DNA from: a virus
DNA length: 38,532 nucleotides
Reading direction: 5' to 3' (one strand)
Virus record (IMG/VR): IMGVR_UViG_3300032311_000795
Span: 1 to 38,532 of that record
A program made the translations under genes and the position numbers. Below the pieces are notes generated by a model. The model saw nothing but the letters and a program-made list of their open reading frames with translations. It had not been told where the DNA came from and ran no database searches. Position 1 is the stretch's first letter; each line of letters opens with the position of its first letter. Shown in pieces: positions 5,889 to 13,243 of this stretch.

Positions 5889-6973
5889 TGAGTTTTTAAG
5901 GTAGTTTGAGTCTGGTTTGATGCAAGGGATGGTTTTGGGTTGTTCAGCATTCCAATATATTCGTGAGAGAAGCATATTCTCTTAAAGTCTCGCTCGATAT
6001 GTTCTATTGATTTCCCGAATCCCCTCTGAACTCTAGCCACACCATCCTTCATATAGGATGTTCGCCTAACCATATTGGTGCTTGTCGGCCTCCATAACGG
6101 GCTTTTATTTCTGTAATTACCGAGCGATGGATGTGCTGTTTTCTCAAAAAATCTCAAGCCTCTTTCTTTGTATATTTCTGCTACCGCATTAGAAAACTTA
6201 ACTCCGATTCCTATGCCTTGGTATTCTGGTAACACAACTAATCTGCTTCCAGCCCAATAAGACTTAATATCCCTTCCGCATCTATGGATTACGGCATAGA
6301 AGGCAACAATCTTGTCCTCGATATATCCAGCATAGAAATGACAAGATTTGCTGACGGCTGAACTCAAATAGTGATGGTTTTTGAAATAAAACCAATCTTC
6401 GAAATTGGCTGGCTTAATGGTAAGTAAAATAGATGGTCGTTGAAGAAACCTCCCGCCACGAAAGGTGGCTTTATCTGTGTCATAAACAATGTCCGGGCAA
6501 AGCCATTCCTCTATATCGCTATGGCAAGTAGAAACCACAAATAGGCTTTCTTTGTTGATGTGCCTTCTTAAGCCAATAGATAGGGATTTTGCAGTGTCTC
6601 TATCAACTGTCGAAGTAAATTCATCTACACATATTTGTTTTTTTTCTAGTATTCTGGCTATTGTAGCTCTGTGCTTTTCGCCATTCGATAGCGTTTCGTA
6701 TTTCCTAAACCAAGTTGGTATTGACCGTAGGCCGGATATCTTGAGGAACTCTTCCCCGCTTTCTATTGAGTTAAAGTTCTCTATAAGAGCCTTATCTGAA
6801 TCAAAGCTGATGGATGGTATCTCATTAAACCAGTTTTTAAGTATGGTTGTTTTACCGCTTCCACTCTTTCCAACCAACAAAACTAATCCTTTTTCTGGTT
6901 TTCTTGGTATCTTAATTTTTTCCTCAATATGATCTGCAACATCATAGTTTTTTTTAATTTGCTCTACATTCAT
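5885..6973 (-). CDS. ABC-type ATPase fused to a GNAT-like acetyltransferase domain (362 aa)
   Basis: Residues 1-175 are a compact ABC ATPase: Walker A GKSGSGKT (35-42), signature LSNGEKHR (95-102), Walker B ICVDEF (114-119, E118 catalytic) and an H-loop histidine at 151. There is no transmembrane partner, so this is not a transporter. Residues 185-350 look GNAT-like: a KNHHYLS segment (198-204), then the acetyl-CoA loop motif RLVVLPEYQGIGIG (244-257). The architecture matches COG2401 (ABC ATPase fused to predicted acetyltransferase). Phage Mom-type DNA modification enzymes are also GNAT-fold, so nucleobase modification is a reasonable but unproven guess. ATGA overlaps both neighbours, in an HTH-rich early block. 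Confidence 0.8.
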   Translation of the reverse strand: MNVEQIKKNYDVADHIEEKIKIPRKPEKGLVLLVGKSGSGKTTILKNWFNEIPSISFDSDKALIENFNSIESGEEFLKISGLRSIPTWFRKYETLSNGEKHRATIARILEKKQICVDEFTSTVDRDTAKSLSIGLRRHINKESLFVVSTCHSDIEEWLCPDIVYDTDKATFRGGRFLQRPSILLTIKPANFEDWFYFKNHHYLSSAVSKSCHFYAGYIEDKIVAFYAVIHRCGRDIKSYWAGSRLVVLPEYQGIGIGVKFSNAVAEIYKERGLRFFEKTAHPSLGNYRNKSPLWRPTSTNMVRRTSYMKDGVARVQRGFGKSIEHIERDFKRICFSHEYIGMLNNPKPSLASNQTQTTLKTQ

Positions 6974-7236
6974 AGGTAATACTCCGCTACGCTCTTTCCG
7001 CTGTTCATCTTTATGGTTCGCTTCTGCACATCGTAACCAGCCTTACGCAAATCACACACTCGGCTCGCCAAGCGGAAGCACTTGAACCAATCGAGTGCCT
7101 CCAAAGCCGTGAGTGTTCGTCCAGATTGCAAGTGGGCTAGGATGCGAGCGTTCTGGTCGTTGCCTTCCGTCTTTACTGGATGCGTTGTCCTCATAAAAGG
7201 CAACTCAAACTGCTCTGATTCGACCATAGCGATCAT
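6970..7236 (-). CDS. Small helix-turn-helix protein (88 aa)
   Basis: The core NDQNARILAHLQSGRTLTAL then EALDWFKCFRLASRVCDLRK, GYDV is the pattern of small phage winged-helix domains (HTH_39-like), which bind DNA and often follow recombination or replication genes. AAAGGAGGCTCAAG precedes the ATG, an excellent ribosome site. Overlaps its neighbours on both sides by 4 bases. Confidence 0.75.
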   Translation of the reverse strand: MIAMVESEQFELPFMRTTHPVKTEGNDQNARILAHLQSGRTLTALEALDWFKCFRLASRVCDLRKAGYDVQKRTIKMNSGKSVAEYYL

Positions 7237-7634
7237 CTTGAGCCTCCTTTGGCCTTGCGAACAGCAAAGTTACGGCTCTTTGCGTTCATTATGGTTGTTC
7301 GGTGAACTCCCCAAGCTCTTGCAAGCTCGCTCATCGACATTCCGCTATCGAGTTGATGCTTCCAAAGCGTCCATCGCTTCTTTACAGTCGAATACTCGCG
7401 ATTTCGCCTTGCTCCATCCTTTCCACGGGTCGGAATAAGCTCTTTTGGGATGTCTAGGGGGGTAGTTACCCCTATTACGAACCTTTCAAGCCCTTTAGAG
7501 GCCAATTCTGCTCGATTTTGTGCCATTGTAGAGGTTAATGTGCTTACCATTTGCTCAAACTCCCTTAATTTGTCCTCACACATCTTTACCCGGTGGATGG
7601 TTGCCGCTAAAACTAATTCTTGTGGATGGTTCAT
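7233..7634 (-). CDS. HTH protein, possible replication accessory (133 aa)
   Basis: Start chosen at 7634 (MNHPQELVL) because it overlaps the previous stop as TAATG; the frame remains open to 7658. The N-terminal half is a coiled-coil-like helix (residues 10-45); a basic linker follows; the C-terminal HTH has the shape MSELARAWGVHRTTIMNAKS. Its position immediately after the initiator-like gene suggests a replication or regulatory helper. Confidence 0.65.
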   Translation of the reverse strand: MNHPQELVLAATIHRVKMCEDKLREFEQMVSTLTSTMAQNRAELASKGLERFVIGVTTPLDIPKELIPTRGKDGARRNREYSTVKKRWTLWKHQLDSGMSMSELARAWGVHRTTIMNAKSRNFAVRKAKGGSR

Positions 7635-8365
7635 TATGGACACCCCGCATTCATCCACTCGGCGTGAGTATTGAATCCAGCTAATTTATATGTTGGCGGG
7701 GATTCGCACCCCGATTTAATAGGTTTTCTCATTGGTTGATTTCCTTTTGTTGGTTGTTGGTTGCTCCTACGCTGACAATTTCTGGCACACGCTCGCCAAT
7801 CTTTAACAGATGCCCTTCCACCGACCTTCCATCCGTTCGATTCATAATAATCAAATGCACTTTCCACATCCGTTCCTACCCAGCCAATTTCCTTTGCATA
7901 AGCCAACCAATCCGCACGCATAGGACGCACTTGCGTCCTTGTATGTTCTAGCTTCTGGCTTCTAGCTTCTAGTCTCTGCCTCGGACTTTTTATGGGACAT
8001 TTGCTGGACATTTGCTGGACATCGCCGTGACGCATACGCATCTTTCTACTAGCGTCTGACTTACGCATTTGCTCATCCTTCACCATTCTGCGTGAAATGA
8101 TGGTCTCTTTGTCGAATGAGAACACACCAGATGCGTGCAACTCGTCCATCAATTCGGCTGTCCTATTTGGCATAAGACCACATATTCTAGCCAGTTGTTC
8201 GCTTCGTGCTGGCTTGCCTCCAATAAGCAAATATCCGTGTCGTTCTGATTTTGCCATTAGACAAATCATATCTGCCCAAAGCCCTCTAGCCTCCACCGAG
8301 CAAGACCGAAGAGCCTCATCGGAAAGCCAGTCGGCAACATAGAATTTAATCCAAGGCAACTTCAC
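7634..8365 (-). CDS. Phage replication initiator-like protein (243 aa)
   Basis: GTG start overlapping the previous stop (GTGA). The N-terminus WIKFYVADWLSDEALRSCSV, then EARGLWADMICLM, is the signature of DUF1376/lambda-O-like replication organisers with a winged-helix DNA-binding domain (residues 1-95). The middle is basic and low-complexity; residues 150-205 (DWLAYAKEIGW...FDYYESNGW.VGGR..VKDWRACARNC) are a typical C-terminal partner-binding segment of this group. It probably recruits the host helicase to the phage origin; no phage helicase is seen. Confidence 0.75.
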   Translation of the reverse strand: MKLPWIKFYVADWLSDEALRSCSVEARGLWADMICLMAKSERHGYLLIGGKPARSEQLARICGLMPNRTAELMDELHASGVFSFDKETIISRRMVKDEQMRKSDASRKMRMRHGDVQQMSSKCPIKSPRQRLEARSQKLEHTRTQVRPMRADWLAYAKEIGWVGTDVESAFDYYESNGWKVGGRASVKDWRACARNCQRRSNQQPTKGNQPMRKPIKSGCESPPTYKLAGFNTHAEWMNAGCP

Positions 8366-8571
8366 TTCTTGGCCTTTTCCATATCTATCTTTTGATACTT
8401 CTTTGCTCGTTCTAATAGCTCTTTAGTGATACGATGCGAGTAGTCAAGGTGGCTGATGATGTCCTTGTAGTTCTCCCGCTTGGCGTGGTCGAAGTCCTTG
8501 AATAAATCCTTTAACCTTTTCGACACGATTGCGTGGAACTCGTCCACAAGTTTTAATCTTTTAACGCTCAT
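8362..8571 (-). CDS. Hypothetical helical protein (69 aa)
   Basis: Unrecognised, highly charged, almost entirely helical with heptad-like hydrophobics, so a possible coiled coil. ATGA overlap with the membrane gene upstream and GTGA overlap with the initiator gene downstream place it firmly in the operon. Confidence 0.65.
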   Translation of the reverse strand: MSVKRLKLVDEFHAIVSKRLKDLFKDFDHAKRENYKDIISHLDYSHRITKELLERAKKYQKIDMEKAKK

Positions 8572-8720
8572 TTCTTTTTAATCCTTTCCAGAATATCTTT
8601 TCCCAAATCCCATAATAGGTCGCTCACATACAGAATGGTTAGATAGAGAGACAAACATCCTAAACCGATTAGGAATAAGTCCCACAAAACTTTCCCTATG
8701 GATAAAAGGAAAGTCACCAT
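8568..8720 (-). CDS. Small membrane protein (50 aa)
   Basis: Starts at an ATG inside the end of the DUF551-like gene (7-base overlap) and ends in an ATGA overlap with the 69-aa gene. The product has one or two hydrophobic stretches (VLWDLFLIGLGCLSLYLTIL) and a basic C-terminus (KDILERIKKK), so probably one span with C-in. It explains this stretch better than the frame at 8578-8853, which overlaps the DUF551-like gene by 140 bases. Confidence 0.6.
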   Translation of the reverse strand: MVTFLLSIGKVLWDLFLIGLGCLSLYLTILYVSDLLWDLGKDILERIKKK

Positions 8721-8932
8721 TTGGGTGCAGTCGGCCAGCTTGACCAGAGCCGAATATCTTTTTTGGCAATTTCACCAACAACACAAATAAAGCGAGCATC
8801 GACATAACGCCCGCTATAAACCACACCGCCACAATCCATAAGAACTCTCTCATCGTTTTTAGGTATCTCCTTTACTGTGTGCCATTCAATCATTGACCAT
8901 TTTAGCTTTGGAACATCGACATCAATGTTCAT
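8714..8932 (-). CDS. DUF551-like small protein (72 aa)
   Basis: Pattern of DUF551-type phage proteins: W near the N-terminus, KEIPKNDERVLM, a GRYVDARFICV middle, and a C-terminal W-x-x-WPTAP motif. Function unknown; common in phage early regions. The start overlaps the stop of the 59-aa gene upstream as ATGA. Confidence 0.7.
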   Translation of the reverse strand: MNIDVDVPKLKWSMIEWHTVKEIPKNDERVLMDCGGVVYSGRYVDARFICVVGEIAKKDIRLWSSWPTAPKW

Positions 8933-9108
8933 CCCAGCCTCCGAAGGGCTACGACAACCTCATTGAGAATGTCTTGGATAACTTGATCTTCTGTTCCATC
9001 GGCTAGTCGTTGGACAAGTTCGGCACACCGCTCCCTTTCGAGGGCGGCGGCCTTACTCATCGCATCGTTAATGATGTCTTGAAGTTGGTCAGAATGGGAT
9101 TTCATCAT
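8929..9108 (-). CDS. Small helical protein (59 aa)
   Basis: Runs between the recombination gene (20-base overlap) and the DUF551-like gene (ATGA overlap). AAAGGAAATCCCA precedes the first ATG at 9108; a second in-frame ATG is at 9105. The product is a long charged helix (AAALERERCAELVQRLADG) of the kind seen in many phage early accessory proteins. Function unknown. Confidence 0.65.
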   Translation of the reverse strand: MMKSHSDQLQDIINDAMSKAAALERERCAELVQRLADGTEDQVIQDILNEVVVALRRLG

Positions 9109-9916
9109 TGGGATTTCCTTTCGCTATGGCATCTGCTTCCGCAAGAATCTCTGCGATTATCTCGTTGCGAATGATGTCGTTCTTATAAGGCTTGCCATCT
9201 GCACCGGGCTTGAGGTCTTGCTTGCTCAACCACTCCAAGTAGTCCAAGCCCTTGTTTCCAAAGGCGGCAATCTCCCGAAGAGTCGAACCCTTGTGCTTGC
9301 CAAACTTTAATTCCATATCTCTTGGCTCACCGCAATTCGTCTTGACCGCAACTTCGTTGAGCTTTGCCGTGATGTCTGCAAGGTCAGCTTTGCTGATTGA
9401 GTCTGACTTAACTGTATCTAACTTAACTGGCTTGGGTGCTGGCTCATACTTGTCTGTGTTTATATCCTCAAACCCACCGACAGGAATCTCCTCTGCCGGG
9501 GTCGTACTCAACTTGGAGTCTATAAGCACGACTATATGTGCGAATGCTGAACGACAAGCCCTGCTAATTGCTCTGGTCTGAACCATAGCCCTTTTTGCAT
9601 AGGTCGGACGCTCGAACCACATCTTTTCGTCATCACCCAAGAACCCCTCGGCACTTGAGATTACTTGGCCGTTGTCCATTCGCTTCACCTCACCGATGCA
9701 CCTATAACCATCTTCAAGACGCTCGACATCTCTGGCCGATGCGACACATCCGTGAGCTACTGCGATTGCTTGCCAGCCTTCGACCCGGACATAGTCCTTT
9801 TGGCCTATGCGTTGGCAAGTTTCTTTTACGATGGCTCGACAAGCCCCAGCCACATCAGTCGCTTGGCGAATATGGGTTGAGACTCCGTTGCCGTTGGTTA
9901 CTGCTAGTTCATTCAT
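9089..9916 (-). CDS. Recombination/annealing-type protein with DUF3820-like module and SSB-like tail (275 aa)
   Basis: Residues 1-140 follow a widespread phage recombination-associated pattern: EGWQAIAVAHG, later YAKRAMVQTRAISRACRSAF, resembling Erf-type annealing proteins. Residues 200-240 (ELKFGKHKGSTLREI...LDYLEWL) match a DUF3820-like module. The extreme C-terminus is DEIPF, nearly the DDDIPF tip by which SSB recruits repair partners. Likely acts on ssDNA during phage recombination. Start supported by AAAGGAGAAACAACCA. The exact annealing family is uncertain. Confidence 0.65.
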   Translation of the reverse strand: MNELAVTNGNGVSTHIRQATDVAGACRAIVKETCQRIGQKDYVRVEGWQAIAVAHGCVASARDVERLEDGYRCIGEVKRMDNGQVISSAEGFLGDDEKMWFERPTYAKRAMVQTRAISRACRSAFAHIVVLIDSKLSTTPAEEIPVGGFEDINTDKYEPAPKPVKLDTVKSDSISKADLADITAKLNEVAVKTNCGEPRDMELKFGKHKGSTLREIAAFGNKGLDYLEWLSKQDLKPGADGKPYKNDIIRNEIIAEILAEADAIAKGNPNDEIPF

Positions 9917-9930
9917 TGGTTGTTTCTCCT

Positions 9931-10158
9931 TTATTGTAGCCCCTCGGCTATTCTTTTGTTTTGCCTAGCGATTTCCTTGTGGAAATCCTCTGGCGTTCTT
10001 GCAAAAATAAGATTACCAGTCATCTTTATTTTCTCTCCAAAGTTTTTCCTTACCCACCAATCATCTGCCTTGGATTGCATAATTCGCTCATCAGATTGGG
10101 CTTTCTTCCAAGAGTCTGTCTGGATAGCGTTATGCTTATCATCATAATATGCACTCAT
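9931..10158 (-). CDS. Hypothetical protein (75 aa)
   Basis: Unrecognised charged protein with aromatic-rich N-terminus and a basic helical tail. AAGGAAAATCTT precedes the ATG, with an AACAACCAA tract further up, so it shares the leader style of the rightward genes. ATGA overlap with the upstream gene. Confidence 0.65.
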   Translation of the reverse strand: MSAYYDDKHNAIQTDSWKKAQSDERIMQSKADDWWVRKNFGEKIKMTGNLIFARTPEDFHKEIARQNKRIAEGLQ

Positions 10159-10367
10159 AAGATTTTCCTTATTGGTTGTTCGCTATAAACATTATCGCCA
10201 AGGGACTCCCTATCTTCTCTGCTTCCTCTGATTGGAAGATTCAAACATCTTGCATCGTGCATCTGGTCGTAGAGGGTGTCTGGAATCGGGCCATCCACTC
10301 TCGTCACCCATTCTTCTAAGGTTTCTCCTTCGAGGCGTTTTGGATACCTTGGCACACAATCACTCAT
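10155..10367 (-). CDS. Hypothetical protein (70 aa)
   Basis: Unrecognised. Acidic, with YPKRLEGETLEEWVTRVDG in the N-terminal half and an Arg/Glu-rich C-terminus. AAAGGACAAAAAA precedes the ATG, and both ends overlap neighbours by 4 bases. Confidence 0.65.
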   Translation of the reverse strand: MSDCVPRYPKRLEGETLEEWVTRVDGPIPDTLYDQMHDARCLNLPIRGSREDRESLGDNVYSEQPIRKIL

Positions 10368-10684
10368 TTTTTTGTCCTTTCATTTATGGTTTTGATTATC
10401 GGGGAAAGCCACTTGGTGCTTATGTCGTGGGACGGCACTCGGAAAACTAGGATGCCCATCGAGGCGGCAAGATTATACTTTTCCATATCACTCAAGAACC
10501 CGGTTGGCCTCGTGTGTCTGCCCCTGCTCCATACCCCGCCCTCAAGCTCAATGGCTACGCCCTCGATGTGGTAATAGTCGAATCTGAATCTTCGGCCCTC
10601 CGCAAACTTGTATTCCTTCTTTAGCTCCCCACCACCAAGACTCTTCCAAAGAATCTCGAATTTGGCTGATGGGGTTAGCTTCAT
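10364..10684 (-). CDS. PD-(D/E)XK-like phage nuclease (106 aa)
   Basis: Residues 30-85 carry a nuclease-like core: FRFDYYHIEGVAIELEGG (candidate catalytic D, then E-x-E) followed by RHTRPTGF..DMEKYNLAA, then a strand ILVFRV. This matches small phage endonucleases or resolvase-like proteins that trim or resolve DNA branches. One base separates it from the upstream gene, and its stop overlaps the next ATG. Confidence 0.7.
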   Translation of the reverse strand: MKLTPSAKFEILWKSLGGGELKKEYKFAEGRRFRFDYYHIEGVAIELEGGVWSRGRHTRPTGFLSDMEKYNLAASMGILVFRVPSHDISTKWLSPIIKTINERTKK

Positions 10685-10685
10685 T

Positions 10686-10931
10686 TTAGTTTCTTCCCAC
10701 CCAGTTCTTTGTAGGCAAAAGTAATTCTGCTTCTTTAGATTTTAATTCCTTTGCTTCTTTAATTATTTTATCCATACGGTCTAAATCTTCGGCTACTGAT
10801 AAATAAAATCTACGCTTCTCATAATTCTGTTGGTCTATGTGTTTTGCTAAAAGGCATAGCCCTCTGCAAATTAGTAAACCAACAACAACCAAAACAATAA
10901 AAATCACCAGCGTATCCTCTGTTTTTGCCAC
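10686..10931 (-). CDS. Single-span membrane protein with cytoplasmic coil (81 aa)
   Basis: GTG start inside the end of the ligase gene (28-base overlap). Residues 7-29 (TLVIFIVLVVVGLLICRGLC) are a clear membrane helix, followed by a charged helical region (DRMDKIIKEAKELKSKEAEL). Function unknown. Confidence 0.6.
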   Translation of the reverse strand: MAKTEDTLVIFIVLVVVGLLICRGLCLLAKHIDQQNYEKRRFYLSVAEDLDRMDKIIKEAKELKSKEAELLLPTKNWVGRN

Positions 10932-11470
10932 TCTGGGGATATATATTTAGGGTTGGTAATAAATGGATATTTACCAAGGTCTTTCATTACAAAGCCTTCC
11001 CAAATAACTTCACCAGCCTTGTTATTTTGAAAGTTCATTTCCTCCCATATCGAATTGATTTTGGAATGAGCCAAGCGAACAAACCGAAGGAGCTTGTTGT
11101 CTGGAACATCAAATGTGACGGCCTCTAGGTGTTCGATCTCTTTCATCCGTTCTACATAAGGCTTTGGGTTTTCTGGGTCAAAAGCATCCATAACAACGAT
11201 TGTTCCCCTGCCAGTCTTTGTGCGTTGTCCCATTATCTCGCAATCAATATAGGGGGCTTTGATGCCAGCATTGGCAAGACGCTCTACCATCAAGTTATGA
11301 TTTGATGCAATCTTTCCGTGGCGGTTATATCCAATGCCAGTTTTTTGATGAAACAATCCACGCCATCCGTTTAGCTTGCCTTCAATAGCAGAATCTTTTG
11401 CATACACCTTGTCTGATGCTGGAACAGATGAGCCGTCTGGTCTAGCTGGTAGAGGGATTAAGGATTTCAT
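10904..11470 (-). CDS. Minimal ATP-dependent DNA ligase-like nucleotidyltransferase (188 aa)
   Basis: Nucleotidyltransferase motifs are in order: motif I KLNGWR (K32 would be the adenylated lysine), YNRHG just after it, motif III IDCEIMG (75-81), motif IV EGFVMK near residue 163, and a basic C-terminal K-Q-R-I-R for motif V. At 188 residues it is only an adenylation domain, with no OB-fold or N-terminal domain, shorter than most phage ligases. It would seal nicks after replication or recombination. Upstream is AAAATCCTACAACAAGTAAAG, no clear Shine-Dalgarno. Confidence 0.7.
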   Translation of the reverse strand: MKSLIPLPARPDGSSVPASDKVYAKDSAIEGKLNGWRGLFHQKTGIGYNRHGKIASNHNLMVERLANAGIKAPYIDCEIMGQRTKTGRGTIVVMDAFDPENPKPYVERMKEIEHLEAVTFDVPDNKLLRFVRLAHSKINSIWEEMNFQNNKAGEVIWEGFVMKDLGKYPFITNPKYISPEWQKQRIRW

Positions 11471-11509
11471 CTTTACTTGTTGTAGGATTTTGATTGTGCT
11501 TGTAAAGAC

Positions 11510-11596
11510 TTATTTTAGCAGTTGCTCAACGATAAAAAGAGTTGAGCCAGCCCCCACGATTAGACCGACAATGTAAGCCACTAGGATTTTGTTCAT
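11510..11596 (-). CDS. Membrane micro-protein (28 aa)
   Basis: Twenty-eight residues: Met-Asn-Lys start, a glycine-containing hydrophobic span (ILVAYIVGLIVGAGSTLFIV) and a short tail (EQLLK). First possible gene behind the internal leftward promoter at 11603-11630, but no ribosome site is visible. Function unknown. Confidence 0.4.
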   Translation of the reverse strand: MNKILVAYIVGLIVGAGSTLFIVEQLLK

Positions 11597-11602
11597 ACGA
11601 CC

Positions 11603-11662
11603 ACACTATCATACCCCGACAACTTGTCAAGGGTTTATTTACGATTGTTTGTAAGTGATTAA
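11603..11662 (-). promoter_or_regulatory. Internal leftward promoter with operator elements
   Basis: TTGACA at 11630-11625 and TAGTGT at 11608-11603 with a 16-base spacer, the same spacing as the rightward promoter at 704. The -35 overlaps a GACAA-C-TTGTC palindrome (11618-11628), and a TGTAAGTG box lies at 11650-11657. It would re-start transcription into the ligase/replication block. The -10 is weak (3 of 6). Confidence 0.5.
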
Positions 11663-11669
11663 TATACAG

Positions 11670-11843
11670 TTAAATACTCTTGCTCGAAATGAAGTCTAAT
11701 GGCTTTTTTAGCTTGGGTCTGCCACCCTTCTTGCCATTCACAATAGAGGCGAGTCTTTTGGCTTCGGTTTTAATTTTCCCAATCTGTCCAGTAAAACTAG
11801 ATGCTGGGATTTCTTTTTTACAATGTGGGCAAATGCAGTTCAT
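11670..11843 (-). CDS. Zinc-knuckle protein with basic GRPK motif (57 aa)
   Basis: MNCICPHCKKEIP holds a C-x-C-x-x-C knuckle; the C-terminal half is basic with KKGGRPKLKKP, similar to an AT-hook. Likely DNA-binding. ATG at 11843 preferred over the TTG at 11852; neither has a clear ribosome site. Confidence 0.55.
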   Translation of the reverse strand: MNCICPHCKKEIPASSFTGQIGKIKTEAKRLASIVNGKKGGRPKLKKPLDFISSKSI

Positions 11844-11879
11844 ACCAAACAAGTCTCACAATCGAATAAGCAACACAAG

Positions 11880-12146
11880 CTATTTTTTGTCTAGTATTTT
11901 GTAGGCTTTTATCCATCTAAAGATTCTCAAGCCCTTTTTGCTTGTAATAATCACTTGAATTTTCCGAACCTCCAATTTCTTTTTATCGAGTAGCTCACGA
12001 AGGATGCGGTCAATCGAACTGGATTTCTTGCCCATCAATTCCATTATTTCTTCACGAGTCTTGAACCCCTCTGGTCGTGGGGGACATTCTTTATTTTGGA
12101 TGTGTTCTTCGAGAAGTTTCTGCCAAGGATTTCGGATGGATTTCAT
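11880..12146 (-). CDS. Winged-helix DNA-binding protein (88 aa)
   Basis: Start at 12146 (MKSIRNPWQKL), where the ATG overlaps the phosphoesterase stop as TAATG. FKTREEIMELMGKKSSSIDR then ILRELLDKKKLEVRK is an HTH plus wing, followed by a basic strand-rich tail. Likely a regulator or accessory of replication. Confidence 0.65.
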   Translation of the reverse strand: MKSIRNPWQKLLEEHIQNKECPPRPEGFKTREEIMELMGKKSSSIDRILRELLDKKKLEVRKIQVIITSKKGLRIFRWIKAYKILDKK

Positions 12147-12886
12147 TAGAAGGATTTTATATTTGTGGGCAGATGGAACTTGTTGCCTCGTTGTCTTGCT
12201 TGAAATACATCGTGCGTCTTGTCTGGGTAGATCATACCAAATGCCCAGCCGTGTTGCCATCTTAATCTACGCAACTGGCCTCGGTTATATTCGGGAGTTT
12301 TATTGCACAAGCATCCAATGTTATACCCGGTTCGAGGGTCGATGGAGACGCTACGAAAATAATCAATGGCGTGTGTATGCCCAAAGATAACATCTCCGTA
12401 AGCGTCTGCGTGTTGCTTGCCAGAGTGCATTGCGTGACCGTAGCCGTGGACGAACGAAAGGTTGCCACACTTGTAAATCCCGCCGACTGAATCATAGGGG
12501 AACATCCTCGCTTTTGTCTCCTTCATTATCAATTCTATATTCTCAATTCCATCGTTGGCATAATCACGAGCCACTCCGCTTCGGCTATTCCTAGCCATAT
12601 CGAAAATCCGTTCATCGTGGTTGCCCCTCAAAAAGATTCTCTCATCCCCAAACTTAAAGAACTCTCGCAAGAACTCCTCACCGCAATCCCAATCCTTCTG
12701 CAAGCTGGATGCTTGCTCTTCATCTCCCGCACCTTTGCGGATTGCTCGGAAGTCCCATAGGTCACCAATGCAAACCACTAGGTCGGGCTGATATTCTTTC
12801 GTAAATGCAAGTAAGGCTTTTACCGAAGGAGCGTCTTGTTCATCGCCGTGGATATCGCCACAAGCAACGAACTTAATTGGCTTCAT
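12146..12886 (-). CDS. Calcineurin-like metallophosphoesterase (246 aa)
   Basis: All metal-binding blocks are visible: GDIHG (10-14), GDLWD (41-45), GNHDE (88-92), H147 in VHGYGH, and GHTH (169-172). The fold is the calcineurin-like phosphoesterase family, which in phages includes Ser/Thr phosphatases and nucleases/nucleotidases; the substrate cannot be read from sequence. ATGA overlap with the MazG-like gene upstream and TAATG overlap with the winged-helix gene downstream. Confidence 0.85.
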   Translation of the reverse strand: MKPIKFVACGDIHGDEQDAPSVKALLAFTKEYQPDLVVCIGDLWDFRAIRKGAGDEEQASSLQKDWDCGEEFLREFFKFGDERIFLRGNHDERIFDMARNSRSGVARDYANDGIENIELIMKETKARMFPYDSVGGIYKCGNLSFVHGYGHAMHSGKQHADAYGDVIFGHTHAIDYFRSVSIDPRTGYNIGCLCNKTPEYNRGQLRRLRWQHGWAFGMIYPDKTHDVFQARQRGNKFHLPTNIKSF

Positions 12887-13239
12887 AAGGGTTTAGTTTG
12901 ACCAGTCAGCGTTGTGTAAATTAAATTGCAACACTCTCTAGCACGAGGATTTGTCAATGTTTCGTCTGTGCATCCATCCCTTGCTAATTCAAGAACTATG
13001 TGCATTTGGGAACGAAGCGTGAGCAGATAGGTTAGCTGATCGGTTGCCTCTTCGATTGCGTTTTCAACGAGCCTCACCGCTGGCATCTCCCAAAGTTTTG
13101 TCCCTCCGTGTTCCTCAACTCCCCGCTTGTATTTTTTCTCCATTGATTCAACCGCCGCCATTTGAAGCGTGGTCATATGAAGTTCGTGTTTCTTGGTAAA
13201 ATGCTTTTGGGTTTTCTCCACGCTTTGTTCGGATGTCAT
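12883..13239 (-). CDS. MazG-like helical protein (118 aa)
   Basis: The block KYKRGVEEHGGTKLWEM followed by an ENAIEEATDQLTYLL helix matches the EExxD-type core of all-alpha NTP pyrophosphohydrolases (MazG/dUTPase-like), which clean non-canonical nucleotides or alarmones. It is short, and a full set of metal ligands is not certain. AAAAGG abuts the ATG, an unusually close ribosome site. Confidence 0.5.
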   Translation of the reverse strand: MTSEQSVEKTQKHFTKKHELHMTTLQMAAVESMEKKYKRGVEEHGGTKLWEMPAVRLVENAIEEATDQLTYLLTLRSQMHIVLELARDGCTDETLTNPRARECCNLIYTTLTGQTKPL

Positions 13240-13243
13240 CCTT

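Noticed and set aside
6489-6932. 147-codon rightward frame opposite the ABC/GNAT gene
   Set aside because: Antisense of a gene with clear ATPase motifs; no start signal.
8578-8853. 91-codon leftward frame with an N-terminal hydrophobic segment
   Set aside because: It overlaps the DUF551-like gene by 140 bases and has no ribosome site at a useful distance. The 50-aa frame at 8568-8720 fits both neighbours by stop/start overlap.
9595-9939. 114-codon rightward frame opposite the recombination gene
   Set aside because: His/Arg-rich antisense shadow; no supporting signal.
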